64,000 nucleotides of DNA. Source: Atherix ibis. Lineage: Eukaryota; Arthropoda; Insecta; Diptera; Athericidae. The position numbers were made by a program, and so were the translations under genes. Below are positions 35,501 through 50,500 of the stretch, in pieces. Position 1 is the first letter of the stretch. Each line of letters begins with the position of its first letter. The notes beneath the pieces are model-generated. The model ran no database searches. It saw only the letters and a list, made by a program, of their open reading frames with translations, and was not told where the DNA came from. Location of the stretch: assembly GCA_958298945.1 (NCBI GenBank), contig OY282607.1:31070500-31134499 (forward strand). The letters are read 5' to 3'.

Positions 35501-38500
35501 TTGTTTATTTTTTCGAAGGGAATCTTACCGATTTGACTAGACATTAGTATCTATAATTTTATAATATGGTAAAAAAAATAGTTTGGTTCATCGTTGTTTT
35601 GCTAACCATTTTAATAATGTCCCTGAATAACATTTTAGTAAATTAAAATTTCAATAATGTAGAAAGGAAAAGTTATCGAAGATCGTTCAGCTTTACTATA
35701 TTTTTGAGTTGAACACAGCGTTTCCCCTCAAAAAGCAAATTTTCTTGTGTGATACAGAATAAACATTAGGCCATTTCGAAATAAAATAAATTTTTTTATC
35801 TAATTTAATAGTTGGGGATTTTGTTTATTTTTTCGAAGGGAATCTTACCGATTTGACTAGACATTAGTATCTATAATTTTATAATATGGTAAAAAAAATA
35901 GTTTGGTTCATCGTTGTTTTGCTAACCATTTTAATAATGTCCCTGAATAACATTTTAGTAAATTAAAATTTCAATAATGTAGAAAGGAAAAGTTATCGAA
36001 GATCGTTCAGCTTTACTATATTTTTGAGTTGAACACAGCGTTTCCCCTCAAAAAGCAAATTTTCTTGTGTGATACAGAATAAACATTAGGCCATTTCGAA
36101 ATAAAATAATTTTTTTATCTATTTTACTAGTTGGGGATTTTGTTTATTTTTTCGAAGGGAATCTTACCGATTTGACTAGACATTAGTATCTATAATTTTA
36201 TAATATGGTAAAAAAAATTTTTTGGTTCATCGTTGTTTTGCTAACCATTTTAATAATGTCCGTGAATAACATTTTAGTGAATTAAAATTTCAATAATGTA
36301 GAAAGGAAAAGTTATCGATGATCGTTCAGCTTTACTATATTTTTGAGTTGAACACAGCGTTTCCCCTCAAAAAGCAAATTTTCTTGTGTGATACAGAATA
36401 AACATTAGGCCATTTCGAAATAAAATAATTTTTTTTATCTATTTTACTAGTTGGGGATTTTGTTTATTTTTTCGAAGGGAATCTTACCGATTTGACTAGA
36501 CATTAGTATCTATAATTTTATAATATGGTAAAAAAAATTGTTTGGTTCATCGTTGTTTTGCTAACCATTTTAATAATGTCCGTGAATAACATTTTAGTGA
36601 ATTAAAATTTCAATAATGTAGAAAGGAAAAGTTATCGACGATCGTTCAGCTTTACTATATTTTTGAGTTGAACACAGCGTTTCCCCTCAAAAAGCAAATT
36701 TTCTTGTGTGATACAGAATAAACATTAGGCCATTTCGAAATAAAATAAATTTTTTTATCTATTTTAATAGTTGGGGATTTTGTTTATTTTTTCGAAGGGA
36801 ATCTTACCGATTTGACTAGACATTAGTATCTATAATTTTATAATATGGTAAAAAAAATAGTTTGGTTCATCGTTGTTTTGCTAACCATTTTAATAATGTC
36901 CCTGAATAACATTTTAGTAAATTAAAATTTCAATAATGTAGAAAGGAAAAGTTATCGACGATCGCTTTACTATATTTTTGAGTTGAACACAGCGTTTCCC
37001 CTCAAAAAGCAAATTTTCTTGTGTGATACAGAATAAACATTAGGCCATTTCGAAATAAAATAATTTTTTTTATCTATTTTACTAGTTGGGATTTTGTTTA
37101 TTTTTTCGAAGGGAATCTTACCGATTTGACTAGACATTAGTATCTATAATTTTATAATATGGTAAAAAAAATAGTTTGGTTCATCGTTGTTTTGCTAACC
37201 ATTTTAATAATGTCCCTGAATAACATTTTAGTAAATTAAAATTTCAATAATGTAGAAAGGAAAAGTTATCGACGATCGTTCAGCTTTACTATATTTTTGA
37301 GTTGAACACAGCGTTTCCCCTCAAAAAGCAAATTTTCTTGTGTGATACAGAATAAACATTAGGCCATTTCGAAATAAAATAATTTTTTTTATCTATTTTA
37401 CTAGTTGGGGATTTTGTTTATTTTTTCGAAGGGAATCTTACCGATTTGACTAGACATTAGTATCTATAATTTTATAATATGGTAAAAAAAATTGTTTGGT
37501 TCATCGTTGTTTTGCTAACCATTTTAATAATGTCCGTGAATAACATTTTAGTGAATTAAAATTTCAATAATGTAGAAAGGAAAAGTTATCGAAGATCGTT
37601 CAGCTTTACTATATTTTTGAGTTGAACACAGCGTTTCCCCTCAAAAAGCAAATTTTCTTGTGTGATACAGAATAAACATTAGGCCATTTCGAAATAAAAT
37701 AATTTTTTTTATCTATTTTACTAGTTGGGATTTTGTTTATTTTTTCGAAGGGAATCTTACCGATTTGACTAGACATTAGTATCTATAATTTTATAATATG
37801 GTAAAAAAAATTGTTTGGTTCATCGTTGTTTTGCTAACCATTTTAATAATGTCCGTGAATAACATTTTAGTGAATTAAAATTTCAATAATGTAGAAAGGA
37901 AAAGTTATCGAAGATCGTTCAGCTTTACTATATTTTTGAGTTGAACACAGCGTTTCCCCTCAAAAAGCAAATTTTCTTGTGTGATACAGAATAAACATTA
38001 GGCCATTTCGAAATAAAATAAATTTTTTTATCTAATTTAATAGTTGGGGATTTTGTTTATTTTTTCGAAGGGAATCTTACCGATTTGACTAGACATTAGT
38101 ATCTATAATTTTATAATATGGTAAAAAAAATAGTTTGGTTCATCGTTGTTTTGCTAACCATTTTAATAATGTCCCTGAATAACATTTTAGTAAATTAAAA
38201 TTTCAATAATGTAGAAAGGAAAAGTTATCGACGATCGTTCAGCTTTACTATATTTTTGAGTTGAACACAGCGTTTCCCCTCAAAAAGCAAATTTTCTTGT
38301 GTGATACAGAATAAACATTAGGCCATTTCGAAATAAAATAATTTTTTTTATCTATTTTACTAGTTGGGGATTTTGTTTATTTTTTCGAAGGGAATCTTAC
38401 CGATTTGACTAGACATTAGTATCTATAATTTTATAATATGGTAAAAAAAATTTTTTGGTTCATCGTTGTTTTGCTAACCATTTTAATAATGTCCGTGAAT

Positions 38501-41500
38501 AACATTTTAGTGAATTAAAATTTCAATAATGTAGAAAGGAAAAGTTATCGAAGATCGTTCAGCTTTACTATATTTTTGAGTTGAACACAGCGTTTCCCTT
38601 CAAAAAGCAAATTTTCTTGTGTGATACAGAATAAACATTAGGCCATTTCGAAATAAAATAAATTTTTTTATCTATTTTAATAGTTGGGGATTTTGTTTAT
38701 TTTTTCGAAGGGAATCTTACCGATTTGACTAGACATTAGTATCTATAATTTTATAATATGGTAAAAAAAATAGTTTGGTTCATCGTTGTTTTGCTAACCA
38801 TTTTAATAATGTCCCTGAATAACATTTTAGTAAATTAAAATTTCAATAATGTAGAAAGGAAAAGTTATCGACGATCGTTCAGCTTTACTATATTTTTGAG
38901 TTGAACACAGCGTTTCCCCTCAAAAAGCAAATTTTCTTGTGTGATACAGAATAAACATTAGGCCATTTCGAAATAAAATAATTTTTTTTATCTATTTTAC
39001 TAGTTGGGGATTTTGTTTATTTTTTCGAAGGGAATCTTACCGATTTGACTAGACATTAGTATCTATAATTTTATAATATGGTAAAAAAAATTTTTTGGTT
39101 CATCGTTGTTTTGCTAACCATTTTAATAATGTCCGTGAATAACATTTTAGTGAATTAAAATTTCAATAATGTAGAAAGGAAAAGTTATCGAAGATCGTTC
39201 AGCTTTACTATATTTTTGAGTTGAACACAGCGTTTCCCCTCAAAAAGCAAATTTTCTTGTGTGATACAGAATAAACATTAGGCCATTTCGAAATAAAATA
39301 AATTTTTTTATCTAATTTAATAGTTGGGGATTTTGTTTATTTTTTCGAAGGGAATCTTACCGATTTGACTAGACATTAGTATCTATAATTTTATAATATG
39401 GTAAAAAAAATAGTTTGGTTCATCGTTGTTTTGCTAACCATTTTAATAATGTCCCTGAATAACATTTTAGTAAATTAAAATTTCAATAATGTAGAAAGGA
39501 AAAGTTATCGAAGATCGTTCAGCTTTACTATATTTTTGAGTTGAACACAGCGTTTCCCCTCAAAAAGCAAATTTTCTTGTGTGATACAGAATAAACATTA
39601 GGCCATTTCGAAATAAAATAAATTTTTTTATCTAATTTAATAGTTGGGGATTTTGTTTATTTTTTCGAAGGGAATCTTACCGATTTGACTAGACATTAGT
39701 ATCTATAATTTTATAATATGGTAAAAAAAATAGTTTGGTTCATCGTTGTTTTGCTAACCATTTTAATAATGTCCCTGAATAACATTTTAGTAAATTAAAA
39801 TTTCAATAATGTAGAAAGGAAAAGTTATCGACGATCGTTCAGCTTTACTATATTTTTGAGTTGAACACAGCGTTTCCCCTCAAAAAGCAAATTTTCTTGT
39901 GTGATACAGAATAAACATTAGGCCATTTCGAAATAAAATAATTTTTTTTATTTATTTTACTAGTTGGGGATTTTGTTTATTTTTTCGAAGGGAATCTTAC
40001 CGATTTGACTAGACATTAGTATCTATAATTTTATAATATGGTAAAAAAAATTGTTTGGTTCATCGTTGTTTTGCTAACCATTTTAATAATGTCCGTGAAT
40101 AACATTTTAGTGAATTAAAATTTCAATAATGTAGAAAGGAAAAGTTATCGAAGATCGTTCAGCTTTACTATATTTTTGAGTTGAACACAGCGTTTCCCCT
40201 CAAAAAGCAAATTTTCTTGTGTGATACAGAATAAACATTAGGCCATTTCGAAATAAAATAATTTTTTTTATCTATTTTACTAGTTGGGATTTTGTTTATT
40301 TTTTCGAAGGGAATCTTACCGATTTGACTAGACATTAGTATCTATAATTTTATAATATGGTAAAAAAAATTGTTTGGTTCATCGTTGTTTTGCTAACCAT
40401 TTTAATAATGTCCGTGAATAACATTTTAGTGAATTAAAATTTCAATAATGTAGAAAGGAAAAGTTATCGAAGATCGTTCAGCTTTACTATATTTTTGAGT
40501 TGAACACAGCGTTTCCCCTCAAAAAGCAAATTTTCTTGTGTGATACAGAATAAACATTAGGCCATTTCGAAATAAAATAAATTTTTTTATCTAATTTAAT
40601 AGTTGGGGATTTTGTTTATTTTTTCGAAGGGAATCTTACCGATTTGACTAGACATTAGTATCTATAATTTTATAATATGGTAAAAAAAATAGTTTGGTTC
40701 ATCGTTGTTTTGCTAACCATTTTAATAATGTCCCTGAATAACATTTTAGTAAATTAAAATTTCAATAATGTAGAAAGGAAAAGTTATCGACGATCGTTCA
40801 GCTTTACTATATTTTTGAGTTGAACACAGCGTTTCCCCTCAAAAAGCAAATTTTCTTGTGTGATACAGAATAAACATTAGGCCATTTCGAAATAAAATAA
40901 TTTTTTTTATTTATTTTACTAGTTGGGGATTTTGTTTATTTTTTCGAAGGGAATCTTACCGATTTGACTAGACATTAGTATCTATAATTTTATAATATGG
41001 TAAAAAAAATTGTTTGGTTCATCGTTGTTTTGCTAACCATTTTAATAATGTCCGTGAATAACATTTTAGTGAATTAAAATTTCAATAATGTAGAAAGGAA
41101 AAGTTATCGAAGATCGTTCAGCTTTACTATATTTTTGAGTTGAACACAGCGTTTCCCCTCAAAAAGCAAATTTTCTTGTGTGATACAGAATAAACATTAG
41201 GCCATTTCGAAATAAAATAAATTTTTTTATCTAATTTAATAGTTGGGGATTTTGTTTATTTTTTCGAAGGGAATCTTACCGATTTGACTAGACATTAGTA
41301 TCTATAATTTTATAATATGGTAAAAAAAATAGTTTGGTTCATCGTTGTTTTGCTAACCATTTTAATAATGTCCCTGAATAACATTTTAGTAAATTAAAAT
41401 TTCAATAATGTAGAAAGGAAAAGTTATCGACGATCGCTTTACTATATTTTTGAGTTGAACACAGCGTTTCCCCTCAAAAAGCAAATTTTCTTGTGTGATA

Positions 41501-44500
41501 CAGAATAAACATTAGGCCATTTCGAAATAAAATAATTTTTTTTATCTATTTTACTAGTTGGGGATTTTGTTTATTTTTTCGAAGGGAATCTTACCGATTT
41601 GACTAGACATTAGTATCTATAATTTTATAATATGGTAAAAAAAATTGTTTGGTTCATCGTTGTTTTGCTAACCATTTTAATAATGTCCGTGAATAACATT
41701 TTAGTGAATTAAAATTTCAATAATGTAGAAAGGAAAAGTTATCGAAGATCGTTCAGCTTTACTATATTTTTGACTTGAACACAGCGTTTCCCCTCAAAAA
41801 GCAAATTTTCTTGTGTGATACAGAATAAACATTAGGCCATTTCGAAATAAAATAATTTTTTTTATCTATTTTACTAGTTGGGGATTTTGTTTATTTTTTC
41901 GAAGGGAATCTTACCGATTTGACTAGACATTAGTATCTATAATTTTATAATATGGTAAAAAAAATTGTTTGGTTCATCGTTGTTTTGCTAACCATTTTAA
42001 TAATGTCCGTGAATAACATTTTAGTGAATTAAAATTTCAATAATGTAGAAAGGAAAAGTTATCGAAGATCGTTCAGCTTTACTATATTTTTGAGTTGAAC
42101 ACAGCGTTTCCCCTCAAAAAGCAAATTTTCTTGTGTGATACAGAATAAACATTAGGCCATTTCGAAATAAAATAATTTTTTTTATTTATTTTACTAGTTG
42201 GGGATTTTGTTTATTTTTTCGAAGGGAATCTTACCGATTTGACTAGACATTAGTATCTATAATTTTATAATATGGTAAAAAAAATAGTTTGGTTCATCGT
42301 TGTTTTGCTAACCATTTTAATAATGTCCGTGAATAACATTTTAGTGAATTAAAATTTCAATAATGTAGAAAGGAAAAGTTATCGAAGATCGTTCAGCTTT
42401 ACTATATTTTTGAGTTGAACACAGCGTTTCCCCTCAAAAAGCAAATTTTCTTGTGTGATACAGAATAAACATTAGGCCATTTCGAAATAAAATAATTTTT
42501 TTTATTTATTTTACTAGTTGGGGATTTTGTTTATTTTTTCGAAGGGAATCTTACCGATTTGACTAGACATTAGTATCTATAATTTTATAATATGGTAAAA
42601 AAAATTGTTTGGTTCATCGTTGTTTTGCTAACCATTTTAATAATGTCCGTGAATAACATTTTAGTGAATTAAAATTTCAATAATGTAGAAAGGAAAAGTT
42701 ATCGAAGATCGTTCAGCTTTACTATATTTTTGACTTGAACACAGCGTTTCCCCTCAAAAAGCAAATTTGCTTGTGTGATACAGAATAAACATTAGGCCAT
42801 TTCGAAATAAAATAAATTTTTTTATCTAATTTAATAGTTGGGGATTTTGTTTATTTTTTCGAAGGGAATCTTACCGATTTGACTAGACATTAGTATCTAT
42901 AATTTTATAATATGGTAAAAAAAATAGTTTGGTTCATCGTTGTTTTGCTAACCATTTTAATAATGTCCCTGAATAACATTTTAGTAAATTAAAATTTCAA
43001 TAATGTAGAAAGGAAAAGTTATCGAAGATCGTTCAGCTTTACTATATTTTTGAGTTGAACACAGCGTTTCCCCTCAAAAAGCAAATTTTCTTGTGTGATA
43101 CAGAATAAACATTAGGCCATTTCGAAATAAAATAATTTTTTTTATTTATTTTACTAGTTGGGGATTTTGTTTATTTTTTCGAAGGGAATCTTACCGATTT
43201 GACTAGACATTAGTATCTATAATTTTATAATATGGTAAAAAAAATTGTTTGGTTCATCGTTGTTTTGCTAACCATTTTAATAATGTCCGTGAATAACATT
43301 TTAGTGAATTAAAATTTCAATAATGTAGAAAGGAAAAGTTATCGAAGATCGTTCAGCTTTACTATATTTTTGAGTTGAACACAGCGTTTCCCCTCAAAAA
43401 GCAAATTTTCTTGTGTGATACAGAATAAACATTAGGCCATTTCGAAATAAAATAATTTTTTTTATTTATTTTACTAGTTGGGGATTTTGCTTATTTTTTC
43501 GAAGGGAATCTTACCGATTTGACTAGACATTAGTATCTATAATTTTATAATATGGTAAAAAAAATTGTTTGGTTCATCGTTGTTTTGCTAACCATTTTAA
43601 TAATGTCCGTGAATAACATTTTAGTGAATTAAAATTTCAATAATGTAGAAAGGAAAAGTTATCGAAGATCGTTCAGCTTTACTATATTTTTGACTTGAAC
43701 ACAGCGTTTCCCCTCAAAAAGCAAATTTTCTTGTGTGATACAGAATAAACATTAGGCCATTTCGAAATAAAATAATTTTTTTTATTTATTTTACTAGTTG
43801 GGGATTTTGTTTATTTTTTCGAAGGGAATCTTACCGATTTGACTAGACATTAGTATCTATAATTTTATAATATGGTAAAAAAAAATTGTTTGGTTCATCG
43901 TTGTTTTGCTAACCATTTTAATAATGTCCGTGAATAACATTTTAGTGAATTAAAATTTCAATAATGTAGAAAGGAAAAGTTATCGAAGATCGTTCAGCTT
44001 TACTATATTTTTGAGTTGAACACAGCGTTTCCCCTCAAAAAGCAAATTTTCTTGTGTGATACAGAATAAACATTAGGCCATTTCGAAATAAAATAATTTT
44101 TTTTATTTATTTTACTAGTTGGGGATTTTGTTTATTTTTTCGAAGGGAATCTTACCGATTTGACTAGACATTAGTATCTATAATTTTATAATATGGTAAA
44201 AAAAATTGTTTGGTTCATCGTTGTTTTGCTAACCATTTTAATAATGTCCGTGAATAACATTTTAGTGAATTAAAATTTCAATAATGTAGAAAGGAAAAGT
44301 TATCGAAGATCGTTCAGCTTTACTATATTTTTGACTTGAACACAGCGTTTCCCCTCAAAAAGCAAATTTTCTTGTGTGATACAGAATAAACATTAGGCCA
44401 TTTCGAAATAAAATAAATTTTTTTATCTAATTTAATAGTTGGGGATTTTGTTTATTTTTTCGAAGGGAATCTTACCGATTTGACTAGACATTAGTATCTA

Positions 44501-47500
44501 TAATTTTATAATATGGTAAAAAAAATAGTTTGGTTCATCGTTGTTTTGCTAACCATTTTAATAATGTCCCTGAATAACATTTTAGTAAATTAAAATTTCA
44601 ATAATGTAGAAAGGAAAAGTTATCGACGATCGTTCAGCTTTACTATATTTTTGAGTTGAACACAGCGTTTCCCCTCAAAAAGCAAATTTTCTTGTGTGAT
44701 ACAGAATAAACATTAGGCCATTTCGAAATAAAATAAATTTTTTTATCTAATTTAATAGTTGGGGATTTTGTTTATTTTTTCGAAGGGAATCTTACCGATT
44801 TGACTAGACATTAGTATCTATAATTTTATAATATGGTAAAAAAAATAGTTTGGTTCATCGTTGTTTTGCTAACCATTTTAATAATGTCCCTGAATAACAT
44901 TTTAGTAAATTAAAATTTCAATAATGTAGAAAGGAAAAGTTATCGACGATCGCTTTACTATATTTTTGAGTTGAACACAGCGTTTCCCCTCAAAAAGCAA
45001 ATTTTCTTGTGTGATACAGAATAAACATTAGGCCATTTCGAAATAAAATAATTTTTTTTATCTATTTTACTAGTTGGGGATTTTGTTTATTTTTTCGAAG
45101 GGAATCTTACCGATTTGACTAGACATTAGTATCTATAATTTTATAATATGGTAAAAAAAATTGTTTGGTTCATCGTTGTTTTGCTAACCATTTTAATAAT
45201 GTCCGTGAATAACATTTTAGTGAATTAAAATTTCAATAATGTAGAAAGGAAAAGTTATCGAAGATCGTTCAGCTTTACTATATTTTTGACTTGAACACAG
45301 CGTTTCCCCTCAAAAAGCAAATTTTCTTGTGTGATACAGAATAAACATTAGGCCATTTCGAAATAAAATAATTTTTTTTATCTATTTTACTAGTTGGGGA
45401 TTTTGTTTATTTTTTCGAAGGGAATCTTACCGATTTGACTAGACATTAGTATCTATAATTTTATAATATGGTAAAAAAAATTGTTTGGTTCATCGTTGTT
45501 TTGCTAACCATTTTAATAATGTCCGTGAATAACATTTTAGTGAATTAAAATTTCAATAATGTAGAAAGGAAAAGTTATCGAAGATCGTTCAGCTTTACTA
45601 TATTTTTGAGTTGAACACAGCGTTTCCCCTCAAAAAGCAAATTTTCTTGTGTGATACAGAATAAACATTAGGCCATTTCGAAATAAAATAATTTTTTTTA
45701 TTTATTTTACTAGTTGGGGATTTTGTTTATTTTTTCGAAGGGAATCTTACCGATTTGACTAGACATTAGTATCTATAATTTTATAATATGGTAAAAAAAA
45801 TTGTTTGGTTCATCGTTGTTTTGCTAACCATTTTAATAATGTCCGTGAATAACATTTTAGTGAATTAAAATTTCAATAATGTAGAAAGGAAAAGTTATCG
45901 AAGATCGTTCAGCTTTACTATATTTTTGACTTGAACACAGCGTTTCCCCTCAAAAAGCAAATTTTCTTGTGTGATACAGAATAAACATTAGGCCATTTCG
46001 AAATAAAATAATTTTTTTTATTTATTTTACTAGTTGGGGATTTTGTTTATTTTTTCGAAGGGAATCTTACCGATTTGACTAGACATTAGTATCTATAATT
46101 TTATAATATGGTAAAAAAAATTGTTTGGTTCATCGTTGTTTTGCTAACCATTTTAATAATGTCCGTGAATAACATTTTAGTGAATTAAAATTTCAATAAT
46201 GTAGAAAGGAAAAGTTATCGAAGATCGTTCAGCTTTACTATATTTTTGACTTGAACACAGCGTTTCCCCTCAAAAAGCAAATTTTCTTGTGTGATACAGA
46301 ATAAACATTAGGCCATTTCGAAATAAAATAAATTTTTTTATCTAATTTAATAGTTGGGGATTTTGTTTATTTTTTCGAAGGGAATCTTACCGATTTGACT
46401 AGACATTAGTATCTATAATTTTATAATATGGTAAAAAAAATAGTTTGGTTCATCGTTGTTTTGCTAACCATTTTAATAATGTCCCTGAATAACATTTTAG
46501 TAAATTAAAATTTCAATAATGTAGAAAGGAAAAGTTATCGACGATCGTTCAGCTTTACTATATTTTTGAGTTGAACACAGCGTTTCCCCTCAAAAAGCAA
46601 ATTTTCTTGTGTGATACAGAATAAACATTAGGCCATTTCGAAATAAAATAATTTTTTTTATTTATTTTACTAGTTGGGGATTTTGTTTATTTTTTCGAAG
46701 GGAATCTTACCGATTTGACTAGACATTAGTATCTATAATTTTATAATATGGTAAAAAAAATTGTTTGGTTCATCGTTGTTTTGCTAACCATTTTAATAAT
46801 GTCCGTGAATAACATTTTAGTGAATTAAAATTTCAATAATGTAGAAAGGAAAAGTTATCGAAGATCGTTCAGCTTTACTATATTTTTGAGTTGAACACAG
46901 CGTTTCCCCTCAAAAAGCAAATTTTCTTGTGTGATACAGAATAAACATTAGGCCATTTCGAAATAAAATAAATTTTTTTATCTAATTTAATAGTTGGGGA
47001 TTTTGTTTATTTTTTCGAAGGGAATCTTACCGATTTGACTAGACATTAGTATCTATAATTTTATAATATGGTAAAAAAAATAGTTTGGTTCATCGTTGTT
47101 TTGCTAACTATTTTAATAATGTCCCTGAATAACATTTTAGTAAATTAAAATTTCAATAATGTAGAAAGGAAAAGTTATCGACGATCGCTTTACTATATTT
47201 TTGAGTTGAACACAGCGTTTCCCCTCAAAAAGCAAATTTTCTTGTGTGATACAGAATAAACATTAGGCCATTTCGAAATAAAATAATTTTTTTTATCTAT
47301 TTTACTAGTTGGGGATTTTGTTTATTTTTTCGAAGGGAATCTTACCGATTTGACTAGACATTAGTATCTATAATTTTATAATATGGTAAAAAAAATTGTT
47401 TGGTTCATCGTTGTTTTGCTAACCATTTTAATAATGTCCGTGAATAACATTTTAGTGAATTAAAATTTCAATAATGTAGAAAGGAAAAGTTATCGAAGAT

Positions 47501-50500
47501 CGTTCAGCTTTACTATATTTTTGACTTGAACACAGCGTTTCCCCTCAAAAAGCAAATTTTCTTGTGTGATACAGAATAAACATTAGGCCATTTCGAAATA
47601 AAATAATTTTTTTTATCTATTTTACTAGTTGGGGATTTTGTTTATTTTTTCGAAGGGAATCTTACCGATTTGACTAGACATTAGTATCTATAATTTTATA
47701 ATATGGTAAAAAAAATTGTTTGGTTCATCGTTGTTTTGCTAACCATTTTAATAATGTCCGTGAATAACATTTTAGTGAATTAAAATTTCAATAATGTAGA
47801 AAGGAAAAGTTATCGAAGATCGTTCAGCTTTACTATATTTTTGAGTTGAACACAGCGTTTCCCCTCAAAAAGCAAATTTTCTTGTGTGATACAGAATAAA
47901 CATTAGGCCATTTCGAAATAAAATAAATTTTTTTATCTAATTTAATAGTTGGGGATTTTGTTTATTTTTTCGAAGGGAATCTTACCGATTTGACTAGACA
48001 TTAGTATCTATAATTTTATAATATGGTAAAAAAAATAGTTTGGTTCATCGTTGTTTTGCTAACCATTTTAATAATGTCCCTGAATAACATTTTAGTAAAT
48101 TAAAATTTCAATAATGTAGAAAGGAAAAGTTATCGACGATCGTTCAGCTTTACTATATTTTTGAGTTGAACACAGCGTTTCCCCTCAAAAAGCAAATTTT
48201 CTTGTGTGATACAGAATAAACATTAGGCCATTTCGAAATAAAATAATTTTTTTTATTTATTTTACTAGTTGGGGATTTTGTTTATTTTTTCGAAGGGAAT
48301 CTTACCGATTTGACTAGACATTAGTATCTATAATTTTATAATATGGTAAAAAAAATTGTTTGGTTCATCGTTGTTTTGCTAACCATTTTAATAATGTCCG
48401 TGAATAACATTTTAGTGAATTAAAATTTCAATAATGTAGAAAGGAAAAGTTATCGAAGATCGTTCAGCTTTACTATATTTTTGAGTTGAACACAGCGTTT
48501 CCCCTCAAAAAGCAAATTTTCTTGTGTGATACAGAATAAACATTAGGCCATTTCGAAATAAAATAAATTTTTTTATCTAATTTAATAGTTGGGGATTTTG
48601 TTTATTTTTTCGAAGGGAATCTTACCGATTTGACTAGACATTAGTATCTATAATTTTATAATATGGTAAAAAAAATAGTTTGGTTCATCGTTGTTTTGCT
48701 AACCATTTTAATAATGTCCCTGAATAACATTTTAGTAAATTAAAATTTCAATAATGTAGAAAGGAAAAGTTATCGACGATCGCTTTACTATATTTTTGAG
48801 TTGAACACAGCGTTTCCCCTCAAAAAGCAAATTTTCTTGTGTGATACAGAATAAACATTAGGCCATTTCGAAATAAAATAATTTTTTTTATCTATTTTAC
48901 TAGTTGGGGATTTTGTTTATTTTTTCGAAGGGAATCTTACCGATTTGACTAGACATTAGTATCTATAATTTTATAATATGGTAAAAAAAATTGTTTGGTT
49001 CATCGTTGTTTTGCTAACCATTTTAATAATGTCCGTGAATAACATTTTAGTGAATTAAAATTTCAATAATGTAGAAAGGAAAAGTTATCGAAGATCGTTC
49101 AGCTTTACTATATTTTTGACTTGAACACAGCGTTTCCCCTCAAAAAGCAAATTTTCTTGTGTGATACAGAATAAACATTAGGCCATTTCGAAATAAAATA
49201 ATTTTTTTTATTTATTTTACTAGTTGGGGATTTTGTTTATTTTTTCGAAGGGAATCTTACCGATTTGACTAGACATTAGTATCTATAATTTTATAATATG
49301 GTAAAAAAAATTGTTTGGTTCATCGTAATTTTGCTAACCATTTTAATAATGTCCGTGAATAACATTTTAGTGAATTAAAATTTCAATAATGTAGAAAGGA
49401 AAAGTTATCGAAGATCGTTCAGCTTTACTATATTTTTGAGTTGAACACAGCGTTTCCCCTCAAAAAGCAAATTTTCTTGTGTGATACAGAATAAACATTA
49501 GGCCATTTCGAAATAAAATAATTTTTTTTATTTATTTTACTAGTTGGGGATTTTGTTTATTTTTTCGAAGGGAATCTTACCGATTTGACTAGACATTAGT
49601 ATCTATAATTTTATAATATGGTAAAAAAAATTGTTTGGTTCATCGTTGTTTTGCTAACCATTTTAATAATGTCCGTGAATAACATTTTAGTGAATTAAAA
49701 TTTCAATAATGTAGAAAGGAAAAGTTATCGAAGATCGTTCAGCTTTACTATATTTTTGACTTGAACACAGCGTTTCCCCTCAAAAAGCAAATTTTCTTGT
49801 GTGATACAGAATAAACATTAGGCCATTTCGAAATAAAATAAATTTTTTTATCTAATTTAATAGTTGGGGATTTTGTTTATTTTTTCGAAGGGAATCTTAC
49901 CGATTTGACTAGACATTAGTATCTATAATTTTATAATATGGTAAAAAAAATAGTTTGGTTCATCGTTGTTTTGCTAACCATTTTAATAATGTCCCTGAAT
50001 AACATTTTAGTAAATTAAAATTTCAATAATGTAGAAAGGAAAAGTTATCGACGATCGCTTTACTATATTTTTGAGTTGAACACAGCGTTTCCCCTCAAAA
50101 AGCAAATTTTCTTGTGTGATACAGAATAAACATTAGGCCATTTCGAAATAAAATAATTTTTTTTATCTATTTTACTAGTTGGGGATTTTGTTTATTTTTT
50201 CGAAGGGAATCTTACCGATTTGACTAGACATTAGTATCTATAATTTTATAATATGGTAAAAAAAATTGTTTGGTTCATCGTTGTTTTGCTAACCATTTTA
50301 ATAATGTCCGTGAATAACATTTTAGTGAATTAAAATTTCAATAATGTAGAAAGGAAAAGTTATCGAAGATCGTTCAGCTTTACTATATTTTTGACTTGAA
50401 CACAGCGTTTCCCCTCAAAAAGCAAATTTTCTTGTGTGATACAGAATAAACATTAGGCCATTTCGAAATAAAATAATTTTTTTTATCTATTTTACTAGTT

